Assembly (NCBI RefSeq): GCF_051014685.1
Contig: NW_027479680.1
Location: 1 to 64,000 of the forward strand
Source of the DNA: Ptiloglossa arizonensis
Taxonomy: Eukaryota; Arthropoda; Insecta; Hymenoptera; Colletidae
Direction of reading: 5' to 3'
Length of the DNA stretch: 64,000 nucleotides
Shown: positions 16,020-31,300 of the stretch, in pieces
Position numbering within the stretch: position 1 is the stretch's first letter
Layout of the letters: every line of letters begins with the position of its first letter
Position numbers and translations under genes: made by a program
The notes under the pieces: generated by a model
What the model saw: the letters and a program-made list of their open reading frames with translations, nothing else
Told to the model about the DNA's origin: nothing
The model's database searches: none

Positions 16020-17700
16020 ATACGTAATACGTTATACGTTATACGTTATACGTTATACGTTATACGTTATATGTTATACGTTATACGTTATACGTTATAC
16101 GTTATACGTTATACGTTATACGTTATACGTTATACGTTATACGCTATATCGTTTATACGTTATACGTAATACGTTATACGTTATACGTCATACGTTATAC
16201 GTTATACGTTATACGTTATACGTTATACGTCATACATTATACGTTAGACGTTACACGTTATACGTTATACGTTATACGTTATACGTTATACGTTATACGT
16301 TATACGTTATACGTTATACGTTATACGTTATACGTTATACAATATACGTTATACGTCATTCGTTATACGTTAGATGTTACACAATATATGTTATACGTTA
16401 TACGTTATACGTTATACGTTATACGTTATACGTTATACGTTTTACGTTATACGTTATACGTTATACGTTATACGTTATACGTTATACGTTATACGTTATA
16501 CGTTATACGTTATACGTTATACGTCATACGTTATACGTTATACGTTATACGTTATACGTTATACGTCATTCGTTATACGTTAGACGTTACACAATATAGG
16601 TTATACGTTATACGTTATACGTTATACGTTATACGTTATACGTTATACGTTATACGTTATACGTTATACGTTATACGTTATACAATATACGTTATACGTC
16701 ATTCGTTATACGTTAGATGTTACACAATATAGGTTATACGTTATACGTTATACGTTATACGTTATACGTTATACGTTATACGTTTTACGTTATACGTTAT
16801 ACGTTATACGTTATACGTTATACGTTATACGTTATACGTTATACGTTATACGTTATACGTTATACATTATACGTTATACGTCTATCGTTATACGTTAGAC
16901 GTTACACAATGTAGGTTATACGTGATACGTTATACGTTATACGTTATACGTTATACGTTATACGTTATACGTTATACGTAATACGTTATACGTTATACGT
17001 TATACGTTATACGTTATACGTTATATGTTATACGTTATACGTTATACGTTATACGTTATACGTTATACGTTATACGTTATACGTTATACGCTATATCGTT
17101 TATACGTTATACGTAATACGTTATACGTTATACGTCATACGTTATACGTTATACGATATACGTTATACGTTATACGTTATACGTCATACATTATACGTTA
17201 GACGTTACACGTTATACGTTATACGTTATACGTTATACGTTATACGTTATACGTTATACGTTATACGTTATACGTTATACGTTATACGTTATACAATATA
17301 CGTTATACGTCATTCGTTATACGTTAGATGTTACACAATATAGGTTATACGTTATACGTTATACGTTATACGTTATACGTTATACGTTATACGTTATACG
17401 TTTTACGTTATACGTTATACGTTATACGTTATACGTTATACGTTATACGTTATACGTTATACGTTATACGTTATACGTTATACATTATACGTTATACGTT
17501 ATACGTCATTCGTTATACGTTAGACGTTACACAATATAGGTTATACGTTATACGTTATACGTTATACGTTATACGTTATACGTTATACGTTATACGTTAT
17601 ACGTTATACGTTATACGTTATACGTTATACGTTATACGTTATACGTTATACGTTATACGTTATACGTTATACGTTATACGTTATACGTTATACGTTATAC
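16020..17700. repeat. Tandem duplication at about 954-bp offset in L2
   Basis: The ATATGTT unit at 16,069, ATATCGTTT at 16,146, the CATACATT/TAGACG string at 16,231 and the AGATGTT string at 16,374 recur at 17,023, 17,093, 17,185 and 17,328, that is at +954 (+947 at one marker, a one-unit difference). The next M3 string pair (16,717 and 17,741) is 1,024 apart, showing further unit gain. Confidence 0.8.
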
Positions 17701-20700
17701 GTTATACAATATACGTTATACGTCATTCGTTATACGTTAGATGTTACACAATATAGGTTATACGTTATACGTTATACGTTATACGTTATACGTTATACGT
17801 TATACGTTTTACGTTATACGTTATACGTTATACGATATACGTTATACGTTATACGTTATACGTTATACGTTATACGTTATACATTATACGTTATACGTCT
17901 ATCGTTATACGTTAGACGTTACACAATGTAGGTTATACGTGATACGTTATACGTTATACGTTATACGTTATACGTTATACGTTATACGTTATACGTTATA
18001 CGTTATACGTTATACGTTATACGTTATACGTTATACGTTATACGTTATACGTTATACGTTATACGTTATACGTTATACGTTATAGAATATACGTTATAGG
18101 TTATACGTTATACGTTATACGTTATACGTTATACGTTATACGTTATACGTTATACGTTATACGTTATACGTTATACGTTATACGTTATACGTTATACGTT
18201 ATACGTTATACGTTATACGTTATACGTTATACCTTATACGTTATACGTTATACGTTACACGTTATACGTTATACGTTATACGTTATACGTTATACGTTAT
18301 ACGTTATACGTTATACGTTATACGTTATACGTCATACGTTATACGTTATATCGTTTATACGTTATACGTAATACGTTATACGTTATACGTCATACGTTAT
18401 ACGTTATACGATATAAGTTATACGTTATACGTTATACGTTATACGTTATACGTTATACGTCATACGTTATACGTTATACGTTATACGTTATACGTTATAC
18501 GTTATACGTTATACGTTATAAGTTATACGTTATACGTCATACGTTATACGTTATACGTTATACGTCATACGTTATACGTTATACGTTATACGTTATACGT
18601 TATACGTTATATGTTATACGTTATACGTTATACGTTATACGTTATACGTTATACGTTATACGTTATACGTTATACGTTATACGTTATACGTTATACGTTA
18701 TACGTTATACGTTATACGTTATACGTTATACGTTATACGTTATACGTTATACATTATACGTCATAAGTTATACGTTATACGTTATACGTTATACGTTATA
18801 CGTTATACGTTATACGTTATACGTTATACGTTATACGTTATACGTTATACGTTATACTTTATACGTTATACGTTATACGTTATACGTTATACGTTATACG
18901 TTATACGTTATACGTTATACGTTATACGTTGTACGTTATACGTTATACGTTATATATTATACATTATACGTTATACGTTATACGTTATACGGTATACGTT
19001 AGAGAATATACGTTATACGTTATACGTTATACGTTATAGAATATACGTTATAGGTTATACGTTATACGTTATACGTTATACGTTATACGTTATACGTCAT
19101 TCGTTATACGTTAGACGTTACACAATATAGGTTATACGTTATACGTTATACGTTGTACGTTATACGTTATACGTTATACGTTATACGTTATACGTTATAC
19201 GTTATACGTTATACGTTATACGTTATACGTTATACGTTATACGTTATACGTTATACGTTATACGTTATACGTTATACGTTATACGTTATACGTTATACCT
19301 TATAGAATATACGTTATAGGTTATACGTTATACGTTATACGATATACGTTATACGTTATACGTTATACGTTATACGTTATACGTTATACGTTATACGTTA
19401 TACCTTATACGTTAGACGTTACACGTTATACGTTATACGTTATACGTTATACGTTATACGTTATACGTTATACGTTATACGTTATACGTTATACGTTATA
19501 CGTTATACGTTATACGTTATACGTTATACGTTATACGTTATACGTTATACGTTATACGTTGTACGTTATACGTTATACGTTATACATTATACGTTATACG
19601 TTATACGTTATACGTTATACGTTATACGTTATACGTTATAGAATATACGTTATAGGTTATACGTTATACGTTATACGTTATACGTTATACGTTATACGTT
19701 ATACGTTATACGTTATAAGTTATACGTTATACGTTATACGTTATACGTAATACGTTATACGTTATACGTTATACGTTATACGTTATACATTATACGTTAT
19801 ACGTTATACGTTATACGTCATTCGTTATACGTTAGACGTTACACAATATAGGTTATACGTTATGCGTTATACGTTATACGTTATACGTTATACGTTATAC
19901 GTTATACCTTATACGTTATACGTTATACGTTACACGTTATACGTTATACGTTATACGTTATACGTTATACGTTATACGTTATACGTTATACGTTATACGT
20001 CATACGTTATACGTTATATCGTTTATACGTTATACGTAATACGTTATACGTTATACGTCATACGTTATACGTTATACGATATAAGTTATACGTTATACGT
20101 TATACGTTATACGTTATACGTTATACGTCATACGTTATACGTTATACGTTATACGTTATACGTTATACGTTATACGTTATACGTTATAAGTTATACGTTA
20201 TACGTCATACGTTATACGTTATACGTTATACGTCATACGTTATACGTTATACGTTATACGTTATACGTTATACGTTATATGTTATACGTTATACGTTATA
20301 CGTTATACGTTATACGTTATACGTTATACGTTATACGTTATACGTTATACGTTATACGTTATACGTTATACGTTATACGTTATACGTTATACGTTATACG
20401 TTATACGTTATACGTTATACGTTATACATTATACGTCATAAGTTATACGTTATACGTTATACGTTATACGTTATACGTTATACGTTATACGTTATACGTT
20501 ATACGTTATACGTTATACTTTATACGTTATACGTTATACGTTATACGTTATACGTTATACGTTATACGTTATACGTTATACGTTATACGTTGTACGTTAT
20601 ACGTTATACGTTATATATTATACATTATACGTTATACGTTATACGTTATACGGTATACGTTAGAGAATATACGTTATACGTTATACGTTATACGTTATAG

Positions 20701-22838
20701 AATATACGTTATAGGTTATACGTTATACGTTATACGTTATACGTTATACGTTATACGTCATTCGTTATACGTTAGACGTTACACAATATAGGTTATACCT
20801 TATACGTTATACGTTGTACGTTATACGTTATACGTTATACGTTATACGTTATACGTTATACGTTATACGTTATACGTTATACGTTATACGTTATACGTTA
20901 TACGTTATACGTTATACGTTATACGTTATACGTTATACGTTATACGTTATACGTTATACGTTATACGTTATACGTTATACGTTATACGTTATACGTTATA
21001 GAATATACGTTATAGGTTATACGTTATACGTTATACGATATACGTTATACGTTATACGTTATACGTTATACGTTATACGTTATACGTTATACGTTATACC
21101 TTATACGTTAGACGTTACACGTTATACGTTATACGTTATACGTTATACGTTATACGTTATACGTTATACGTTATACGTTATACGTTATACGTTATACGTT
21201 ATACGTTATACGTTATACGTTATACAATATACGTTATACGTCATTCGTTATACGTTAGATGTTACACAATATAGGTTATACGTTATACGTTATACGTTAT
21301 ACGTTATACGTTATACGTTATACGTTATATGTTATACGTTATACGTTATACGTTATACGTTATACGTTATACGTTATACGTTATACGCTATACGTTATAC
21401 GCTATACGTTATACGTTATACGTTATACGTTATACGTTATACGTTATACGTTATACGTTATACGTTATACGTTATACGTTATACGTTATACGTTATACGT
21501 TATACGTTATACGTTATACGTTATACGTTATACGTTATACGTTATACGTTATACGTTATACGTTGTACGTTATACGTTATACGTTATACATTATACGTTA
21601 TACGTTATACGTTATACGTTATACGTTATACGTTATACGTTATACGTTATAGAATATACGTTATAGGTTATACGTTATACGTTATACGTTATACGTTATA
21701 CGTTATACGTTATACGTTATACGTTATAAGTTATACGTTATACGTTATACGTTATACGTAATACGTTATACGTTATACGTTATACGTTATACGTTATACA
21801 TTATACGTTATACGTTATACGTTATACGTCATTCGTTATACGTTAGACGTTACACAATATAGGTTATACGTTATGCGTTATACATTATACGTTATACGTT
21901 ATACGTTATACGTTATACAATATACGTTATACGTCATTCGTTATACGTTAGATGTTACACAATATAGGTTATACGTTATACGTTATACGTTATACGTTAA
22001 ACGTTATACGTTATACGTTATACGTTATACGTTATACGTTATACGTTTTACGTTATACGTTATACGTTATACGTTATACGTTATACGTTATACGTTATAC
22101 GTTATACATTATACGTTATACGTCTATCGTTATACGTTAGACGTTACACAATATAGGTTATACGTGATACGTTATACGTTATACGTTATACGTTATACGT
22201 TATACGTTATACGTTATACGTTATACGTTATACGTTATACATTATACGTTATACGTCATTCGTTATACGTTAGACGTTACACAATATAGGTTATACGTGA
22301 TACGTTATACGTTATACGTTATACGTTATACGTTATAAGTTATACGTTATACGTTATACGTTATACGTTATACGTTATACGTTATACGTTATACGTTATA
22401 CGTTATACGTTATACGTTATACGTTATACGCTATACGTTATACGTTATACGTTATACAATATACGTTATACGTCATTCGTTATACGTTAGATGTTACACA
22501 ATATAGGTTATACGTTATACGTTATACGTTATACGTTAAACGTTATACGTTATACGTTATACGTTATACGTTATACGTTATACGTTTTACGTTATACGTT
22601 ATACGTTATACGTTATACGTTATACGTTATACGTTATACATTATACGTTATACGTCTATCGTTATACGTTAGACGTTACACAATATAGGTTATACGTGAT
22701 ACGTTATACGTTATACGTTATACGTTATACGTTATACGTTATACGTTATACGTTATACGTTATACGTTATACGTTATACGTTATACGTTATACGTTATAC
22801 GTTATACGTTATACGTTATACGTTATACGTTATACGTT
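16220..22838. repeat. Satellite domain L2 (second L-type marker domain)
   Basis: L-type strings return: AGATGTT or AGACGTT, ACACAAT, ATAGGTT at 16.37, 16.72, 17.33, 17.74, 19.1, 20.77, 21.26, 21.95 and 22.49 kb, and ATAGAAT strings at about 18.08, 19.03, 19.30, 19.64, 20.70, 21.0 and 21.65 kb. The AGAGGTC marker is absent between 15,726 and 22,839. The off-register ATATCGTTT string does occur (17,093, 18,348, 20,016), so the domain is not pure L type. The last 130 bases or so are pure canonical repeat leading to the R2 domain. Confidence 0.75.
18230..21875. repeat. Imperfect tandem duplication of about 1.7-2.0 kb in L2
   Basis: The series ATACCTT (18,231), ATATCGTTT (18,348), GATATAAG (18,410), ACATT/ATAAGTT (18,751), AGAGAAT (19,001), M3 (19,098) and GTTGTACG recurs at 19,906, 20,016, 20,078, 20,426, 20,662, 20,759 and 20,814. 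The offset drifts between 1,661 and 1,675, then grows to about 2,011 by the ATGCGTT units at 19,862 and 21,873. Copies differ by whole units, as expected from unequal exchange or slippage. Confidence 0.8.
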
Positions 22839-23345
22839 AGAGGTCGTTCCTTATAGGTGATACGTCATACGTTATACGTTATACGTTATACGTTATACGT
22901 TATACGTTATACGTTATACGTTATACGTTATACGTTATACGTTATACGTTATACGTTATACGTTATACGTTATACGTTATACGTTATACGTTATACGTTA
23001 TACGTTATACGTTATACGATATACGTTGTACGTTATACGTTATACGTTATACGTTATACGTTATAGGACATACCTTATTCGTGATACGTCATACGTTATA
23101 CATTATACGTTCTACGTTATACGTTATACGTTATATGTTACACGTTATACGTTATACGTTACACGTTATACGTTATACGTTATACGTTATACGTTATACG
23201 TTATACGTTATACGTTATACGTTATACGTTATACGTTATACGTTATACGTTATACGTTATACGTTATACGTTATACGTTATACGTTATACGTTATACGTT
23301 ATACGTTATACGTTATACGTTATACGTTATACGTTATACGTTATA

Positions 23346-23979
23346 CGTTATATGTTATATCGTTTATAGGTTATACGTAATACGTTATACGTTATACGAT
23401 ATACGTTATAGGTCATACCTTATTCGTGACACGTCATACGTTACACGTTATAAGTTATACGTTATACGTTATGCGTTATACGTTATGCGTTGTACGTTAT
23501 ACGTTATACGTTATACGTTATACGTTATACGTTATACGTTATACGTTATACGTTATACGTTATACGTTATACGTTATACGTTATACGTTATACGTTATAC
23601 GTTATACGTTATACGTTATACGTTATACGTTATACGTTATACGTTATACGTTATACGTTATACGTTATATGTTATATCGTTTATAGGTTATACGTAATAC
23701 GTTATACGTTATACGATATACGTTATAGGTCATACCTTATTCGTGACACGTCATACGTTACACGTTATAAGTTATACGTTATACGTTATGCGTTATACGT
23801 TATGCGTTGTACGTTATACGTTATACGTTATACGCTATACGTTATACGTTATACGTTATACGTTATACGTTATACGTTATACGTTATACGTTATACGTTA
23901 TACGTTATACGTTATACGTTATACGTTATACGTTATACGTTATACGTTATACGTTATACGTTATACGTTATACGTTATA
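23346..23979. repeat. 317-bp tandem duplication (45 units + 2)
   Basis: The marker series ATATGTT, ATATCGTTT, ATAGGTT, GATATACG, M2, TACACG, ATAAGTT and paired ATGCGTT from 23,346 to 23,492 is repeated 317 bases later (23,663-23,809). 317 equals 45 heptamers plus the two extra bases of the M6 string. Confidence 0.85.
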
Positions 23980-26900
23980 CGTTATACGTTATACGTTATA
24001 CGTTATACGTTATACGTTATACGTTATACGTTATACGTTATACGTTATACGTTATACGTTATACGTTATACGTTATACGTTAGAGGTCGTTCCTTATAGG
24101 TGATACGTCATACGTTATACGTTATACGTTATACGTTATACGTTATACGTTATACGTTATACGTTATACGTCATACGTTATACGTTATACGTTATACGTT
24201 ATACGTTATACGTTATACGTTATACGTTATACGATATACGTTATACGTTATACGTTATACGTTATACGTTATACGTTATACGTAATACGTTATACGTTAT
24301 ACGTTATACGTTGTACGTTATACGTTATACGTTATACGTTATACGTTATACGTTATACGTTATACGTTATACGTTATACGTTATACGTTATATCGTTTAT
24401 ACGTTATACGTAATACGTTATACGTTATACGTTATACGTTATAGGTCATACCTTATTCGTGATACGTCATACGTTATACATTATACGTTCTACGTTATAC
24501 GTTATACGTTATATGTTACACGTTATACGTTATACGTTACACGTTATACGTTATACGTTATACGTTATACGTTATACGTTATACGTTATACGTTATACGT
24601 TATACGTTATACGTTATACGTTATACGTTATACGTTATACGTTATACGTTATACGTTACACGTTATACGTTATACGTTACACGTTATACGTTATACGTTG
24701 TACGTTATACGTTATACCTTATACGTTATACGTTATACGTTATGCGTCACACGTTATACGTTATACGTTATACGTTATAGGTCATACCTTATTCCTGATA
24801 CGTCATACGTTATACGTTATACGTTATACGTTATACGTTATACGTTATACGTTATACGTTATACGTTATACGTTATACGTTATACGTTATATCGTTTATA
24901 CGTTATACGTCATACGTTATACGTTATACGTTATACGTTATAGGACATACCTTATTCGTGATACGTCATACGTTATACATTATACGTTCTACGTTATACG
25001 TTATACGTTATATGTTACACGTTATACGTTATACGTTACACGTTATACGTTATACGTTATACGTTATACGTTATACGTTATACGTTATACGTTATACGTT
25101 ATACGTTATACGTTATACGTTATACGTTATACGTTATACGTTATACGTTATACGTTATACGTTATACGTTATACGTTATACGTTATACGTTATACGTTAT
25201 ACGTTATACGTTATACGTTATACGTTATACGTTATATGTTATATCGTTTATAGGTTATACGTAATACGTTATACGTTATACGTTATACGTTATAGGTCAT
25301 ACCTTATTCGTGACACGTCGTACGTTACACGTTATAAGTTATACGTTGTACGTTATGCGTTATACGTTATGCGTTGTACGTTATACGTTATACGTTATAC
25401 GTTATACGTTATACGTTATACGTTATACGTTATACGTTATACGTTATACGTTATACGTTATACGTTATACGTTATACGTTATACGTTATACGTTATACGT
25501 TATACGTTATACGTTATACGTTATACGTTATACGTTATACGTTATACGTTATACGTTATACGTTATACGTTATACGTTATACGTTATACGTTATACGTTA
25601 TACGTTATACGTTATAGGTTATACGTAATACGTTATACGTTATACGTTATACGTTATACGTTATACGTTATACGTTATACGATATACGTTATACGTTATA
25701 CGTTATACGTTATACGTTATACGTTATACGTTATACGTTATACGTTATACGTTATACGTTATACGTTATACGTTATACGTTATACGTTATACGTTATACG
25801 TTATACGTTATACGTTATACGTTATACGTTATACCTTATACGTTATACGTTATACGTTATACGTTATACGTTATACGTTATACGTTATACGTTATACGTT
25901 ATACGTTATACGTTATACGTTATACGTATTACGTTATACGTTATACGTATTACGTAATACGTTATACGTTAGAGGTCGTTCCTTATAGGTGATACGTCAT
26001 ACGTTATACGTTATACGTTATACGTTATACGTTATACGTTATACGTTATACGTTATACGTTATACGTTATACGTTATACGTTATACGTTATACGTTATAC
26101 GTTATACGTTATACGATATACGTTATACGTTATACGTTATACGTTATTCGTTATACGTTATACGTTATACGTAATACGTTATACGTTATACGTTATACGT
26201 TGTACGTTATACGTTATACGTTATACGTTATACGTTATACGTTATACGTTATACGTTATACGTTATACGTTATACGTTATACGTTATATCGTTTATACGT
26301 AATACGTTATACGTTATACGTTATACGTTATAGGTCATACCTTATTCGTGATACGTCATACGTTATACATTATACGTTCTACGTTATACGTTATACGTTA
26401 TATGTTACACGTTATACGTTATACGTTACACGTTATACGTTATACGTTATACGTTATACGTTATACGTTATACGTTATACGTTATACGTTATACGTTATA
26501 CGTTATACGTTATACGTTATACGTTATACGTTATACGTTATACGTTATACGTTATACGTCATACGTTATACGTTATACGTTATACGTTATACGTTATACG
26601 TTATACGTTATACGTTATACGTTATACGTTATACCATATACGTTATACGTTATACGTTATACGTTATACGTTATACGTTATACGTTATACGTTATACGTT
26701 ATACGTTATACGTTATACGTTATACGTTATACGTTATACGTTATACGTTATACGTTATACGTTATACGTTATACGTTATACGTTATACCTTATACGTTAT
26801 ACGTTATATGTTATACGTTATACGTTATACGTTATACGTTATACGTTATACGTTATACGTTATACGTTATACGTTATACGTTATACGTTATACGTAATAC

Positions 26901-27679
26901 GTTATACGTTAGAGGTCGTTCCTTATAGGTGATACGTCATACGTTATACGTCATACGTTATACGTTATACGTTATACGTTATACGTTATACGTTATACGT
27001 TATACGTTATACGTTACACGTTATACGTTAGAGGTCGTTCCTTATAGGTGATACGTCATACGTTATACGTTATACGTTATACGTTATACGTTATACGTTA
27101 TACGTTATACGTTATACGTTATACGTTATACGTTATACGTTATACGTTATACGTTATACGTTATACGATATACGTTATACGTTATACGTTATACGTTATA
27201 CGTTATACGTTATACGTTATACGTTATACGTTATACGTTATAGGTTATACGTAATACGTTATACGTTATACGTTATACGTTATACGTTATACGTTATACG
27301 TTATACGATATACGTTATACGTTATACGTTATACGTTATACGTTATACGTTATACGTTATACGTTATACGTAATACGTTATACGTTATACGTTATACGTT
27401 ATACGTTATACGTTATACGTTATACGTTATACGTTATACGTTATACGTTGTACGTTATACGTTATACCTTATACGTTATACGTTATACGTTATGCGTCAC
27501 ACGTTATACGTTATACGTTATACGTTATAGGTCATACCTTATTCCTGATACGTCATACGTTATACGTTATACGTTATACGTTATACGTTATACGTTATAC
27601 GTTATACGTTATACGTTATACGTTATACGTTATACGTTATACGTTATATCGTTTATACGTTATACGTTATACGTTATAC

Positions 27680-30600
27680 GTTATACGTTATACGTTATAG
27701 GACATACCTTATTCGTGATACGTCATACGTTATACATTATACGTTATTCGTTATACGTTATACGTTATACGTAATACGTTATACGTTATACGTTATACGT
27801 TGTACGTTATACGTTATACGTTATACGTTATACGTTATACGTTATACGTTATACGTTATACGTTATACGTTATACGTTATATCGTTTATACGTTATACGT
27901 AATACGTTATACGTTATACGTTATACGTTATAGGTCATACCTTATTCGTGATACGTCATACGTTATACATTACACGTCCTACGTTATACGTTATACGTTA
28001 TATGTTACACGTTATACGTTATACGTTACACGTTATACGTTATACGTTATACGTTATACGTTATACGTTATACGTTATACGTTATACATTATACGTTATA
28101 CGTTATACGTTATACGTTATACGTTATACGTCATACGTTATACGTTATACGTTATACGTTATACGTTATACGTTATACGTTATACGCTATACGTTATACG
28201 TTATACGTTATACGTTATACGTTATACGTTATACGTTATACGTTATACGTTGTACGTTATACGTTATACCTTATACGTTATACGTTGTACGTTATGCGTC
28301 ACACGTTATACGTTATACGTTATACGTTATAGGTCATACCTTATTCCTGATACGTCATACGTTATACGTTATACGTTATACGTTATACGTTATACGTTAT
28401 ACGTTATACGTTATTCGTTATACGTTATACGTTATACGTAATACGTTATACGTTATACGTTATACGTTGTACGTTATACGTTATACGTTATACGTTATAC
28501 GTTATACGTTATACGTTATACGTTATACGTTATACGTTATACGTTATACGTTATATCGTTTATACGTTATACGTTATACGTTATACGTTATACGTTATAC
28601 GTTATACGTCATACGTTATACGTTATACGTTATGCGTTATACGTTATACATTATACGTTCTACGTTATACGTTATACGTTAGATGTTATACGTTATACGT
28701 TATATCGTTTATACGTTATACGTAATACGTTATACGTTATACGTTATACGTTATAGGTCATACCTTATTCGTGATACGTCATACGTTATACGTTATACGT
28801 TATAGGTCATACCTTATTCCTGATACGTCATACGTTATACGTTATACGTTATACGTTATACGTTATACGTTATACGTTATACGTTATACGTTATACGTTA
28901 TACGTTATACGTTATATCGTTTATACGTTATACGTAATACGTTATACGTTATACGTTATACGTTATAGGACATACCTTATTCGTGATACGTCATACGTTA
29001 TACATTATACGTTCTACGTTATACGTTATACGTTATATGTTACACGTTATACGTTATACGTTACACGTTATACGTTATACGTTATACGTTATACGTTATA
29101 CGTTATACGTTATACGTTATACGTTATACGTTATACGTTATATGTTATATCGTTTATAGGTTATACGTAATACGTTATACGTTATACGTTATACGTTATA
29201 CGTTATACGTTATACGTTATACGTTATACGTTATACGTTATACGTTATATGTTATATCGTTTATAGGTTATACGTAATACGTTATACGTTATACGTTATA
29301 CGTTATAGGTCATACCTTATTCGTGATACGTCATACGTTACACGTTATAAGTTATACGTTATACGTTATGCGTTATACGTTATGCGTTGTACGTTATACG
29401 TTATACGTTATACGTTATACGTTACACGTTATACGTTATACGTTATACGTTATACGTTATACGTTATACGTTATACGTTATACGTTATACGTTATACGTT
29501 ATACGTTATAGGACATACCTTATTCGTGATACGTCATACGTTATACATTATACGTTATTCGTTATACGTTATACGTTATACGTAATACGTTATACGTTAT
29601 ACGTTATACGTTGTACGTTATACGTTATACGTTATACGTTATACGTTATACGTTATACGTTATACGTTATACGTTATACGTTATACGTTATATCGTTTAT
29701 ACGTTATACGTAATACGTTATACGTTATACGTTATACGTTATAGGTCATACCTTATTCGTGATACGTCATACGTTATACATTACACGTTCTACGTTATAC
29801 GTTATACGTTATATGTTACACGTTATACGTTATACGTTACACGTTATACGTTATACGTTATACGTTATACGTTATACGTTATACGTTATACGTTATACAT
29901 TATACGTTATACGTTATACGTTATACGTTATACGTTATACGTCATACGTTATACGTTATACGTTATACGTTATACGTTATACGTTATACGTTATACGCTA
30001 TACGTTATACGTTATACGTTATACGTTATACGTTATACGTTATACGTTATACGTTATACGTTGTACGTTATACGTTATACCTTATACGTTATACGTTGTA
30101 CGTTATGCGTCACACGTTATACGTTATACGTTATACGTTATAGGTCATACCTTATTCCTGATACGTCATACGTTATACGTTATACGTTATACGTTATACG
30201 TTATACGTTATACGTTATACGTTATTCGTTATACGTTATACGTTATACGTAATACGTTATACGTTATACGTTATACGTTGTACGTTATACGTTATACGTT
30301 ATACGTTATACGTTATACGTTATACGTTATACGTTATACGTTATACGTTATACGTTATACGTTATATCGTTTATACGTTATACGTTATACGTTATACGTT
30401 ATACGTTATACGTTATACGTCATACGTTATACGTTATACGTTATGCGTTATACGTTATACATTATACGTTCTACGTTATACGTTATACGTTAGATGTTAT
30501 ACGTTATACGTTATATCGTTTATACGTTATACGTAATACGTTATACGTTATACGTTATACGTTATAGGTCATACCTTATTCGTGATACGTCATACGTTAT

Positions 30601-31300
30601 ACGTTATACGTTATAGGTCATACCTTATTCCTGATACGTCATACGTTATACGTTATACGTTATACGTTATACGTTATACGTTATACGTTATACGTTATAC
30701 GTTATACGTTATACGTTATACGTTATATCGTTTATACGTTATACGTAATACGTTATACGTTATACGTTATACGTTATAGGACATACCTTATTCGTGATAC
30801 GTCATACGTTATACATTATACGTTCTACGTTATACGTTATACGTTATATGTTACACGTTATACGTTATACGTTACACGTTATACGTTATACGTTATACGT
30901 TATACGTTATACGTTATACGTTATACGTTATACGTTATACGTTATACGTTATATGTTATATCGTTTATAGGTTATACGTAATACGTTATACGTTATACGT
31001 TATACGTTATACGTTATACGTTATACGTTATACGTTATACGTTATACGTTATACGTTATATGTTATATCGTTTATAGGTTATACGTAATACGTTATACGT
31101 TATACGTTATACGTTATAGGTCATACCTTATTCGTGATACGTCATACGTTACACGTTATAAGTTATACGTTATACGTTATGCGTTATACGTTATGCGTTG
31201 TACGTTATACGTTATACGTTATACGTTATACGTTACACGTTATACGTTATACGTTATACGTTATACGTTATACGTTATACGTTATACGTTATACGTTATA
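27680..31300. repeat. 1,811-bp tandem duplication (two copies)
   Basis: Markers from ATAGGAC at 27,702 through the paired ATGCGTT strings near 29,370 recur at exactly +1,811 (29,513 through about 31,181). Similarity stops just before 29,500 and 31,311. The only base difference I noticed is C at 27,978 against T at 29,789. The second copy lies within the later 4,225-bp duplication. Confidence 0.9.

Larger units (their letters stand above)
9841..16219. repeat. Satellite domain R1 (first R-type domain, with nested L-type segments)
   Basis: R-type marker strings appear here for the first time: ATAGGTC, ATACCTT, ATTCGTG, ATACGTC from 10,093 and the AGAGGTC form from 10,660. The off-register string around ATATCGTTT also begins here (10,413). 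L-type material is nested inside at about 11,390-11,580 and 12,035-13,185 because of the 3,343-bp and 1,740-bp duplications. No gene or unique sequence is present. Confidence 0.75.
37..21665. repeat. Marker M4: ATAGAAT, ATACGTT, ATAGGTT string family
   Basis: An L-type string, seen for example near 30 and 80, 3,870 and 3,918, 6,460, 6,628, 7,048, 7,563, 7,878, 18,083, 19,035, 19,300, 19,640, 20,700, 21,000 and 21,652. It is confined to the L1 and L2 domains, and I saw none in R2. It keeps the 7-base register. Confidence 0.8.

Noticed and set aside
25949..25958. Perfect TTACGTAA palindrome (bZIP-type site) and frequent TACGTCA half sites
   Set aside because: They arise by single-base changes of the repeat (ATACGTA, ATACGTC) next to ACGT cores. 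With about 9,000 ACGT cores such matches are expected and give no evidence of regulation.
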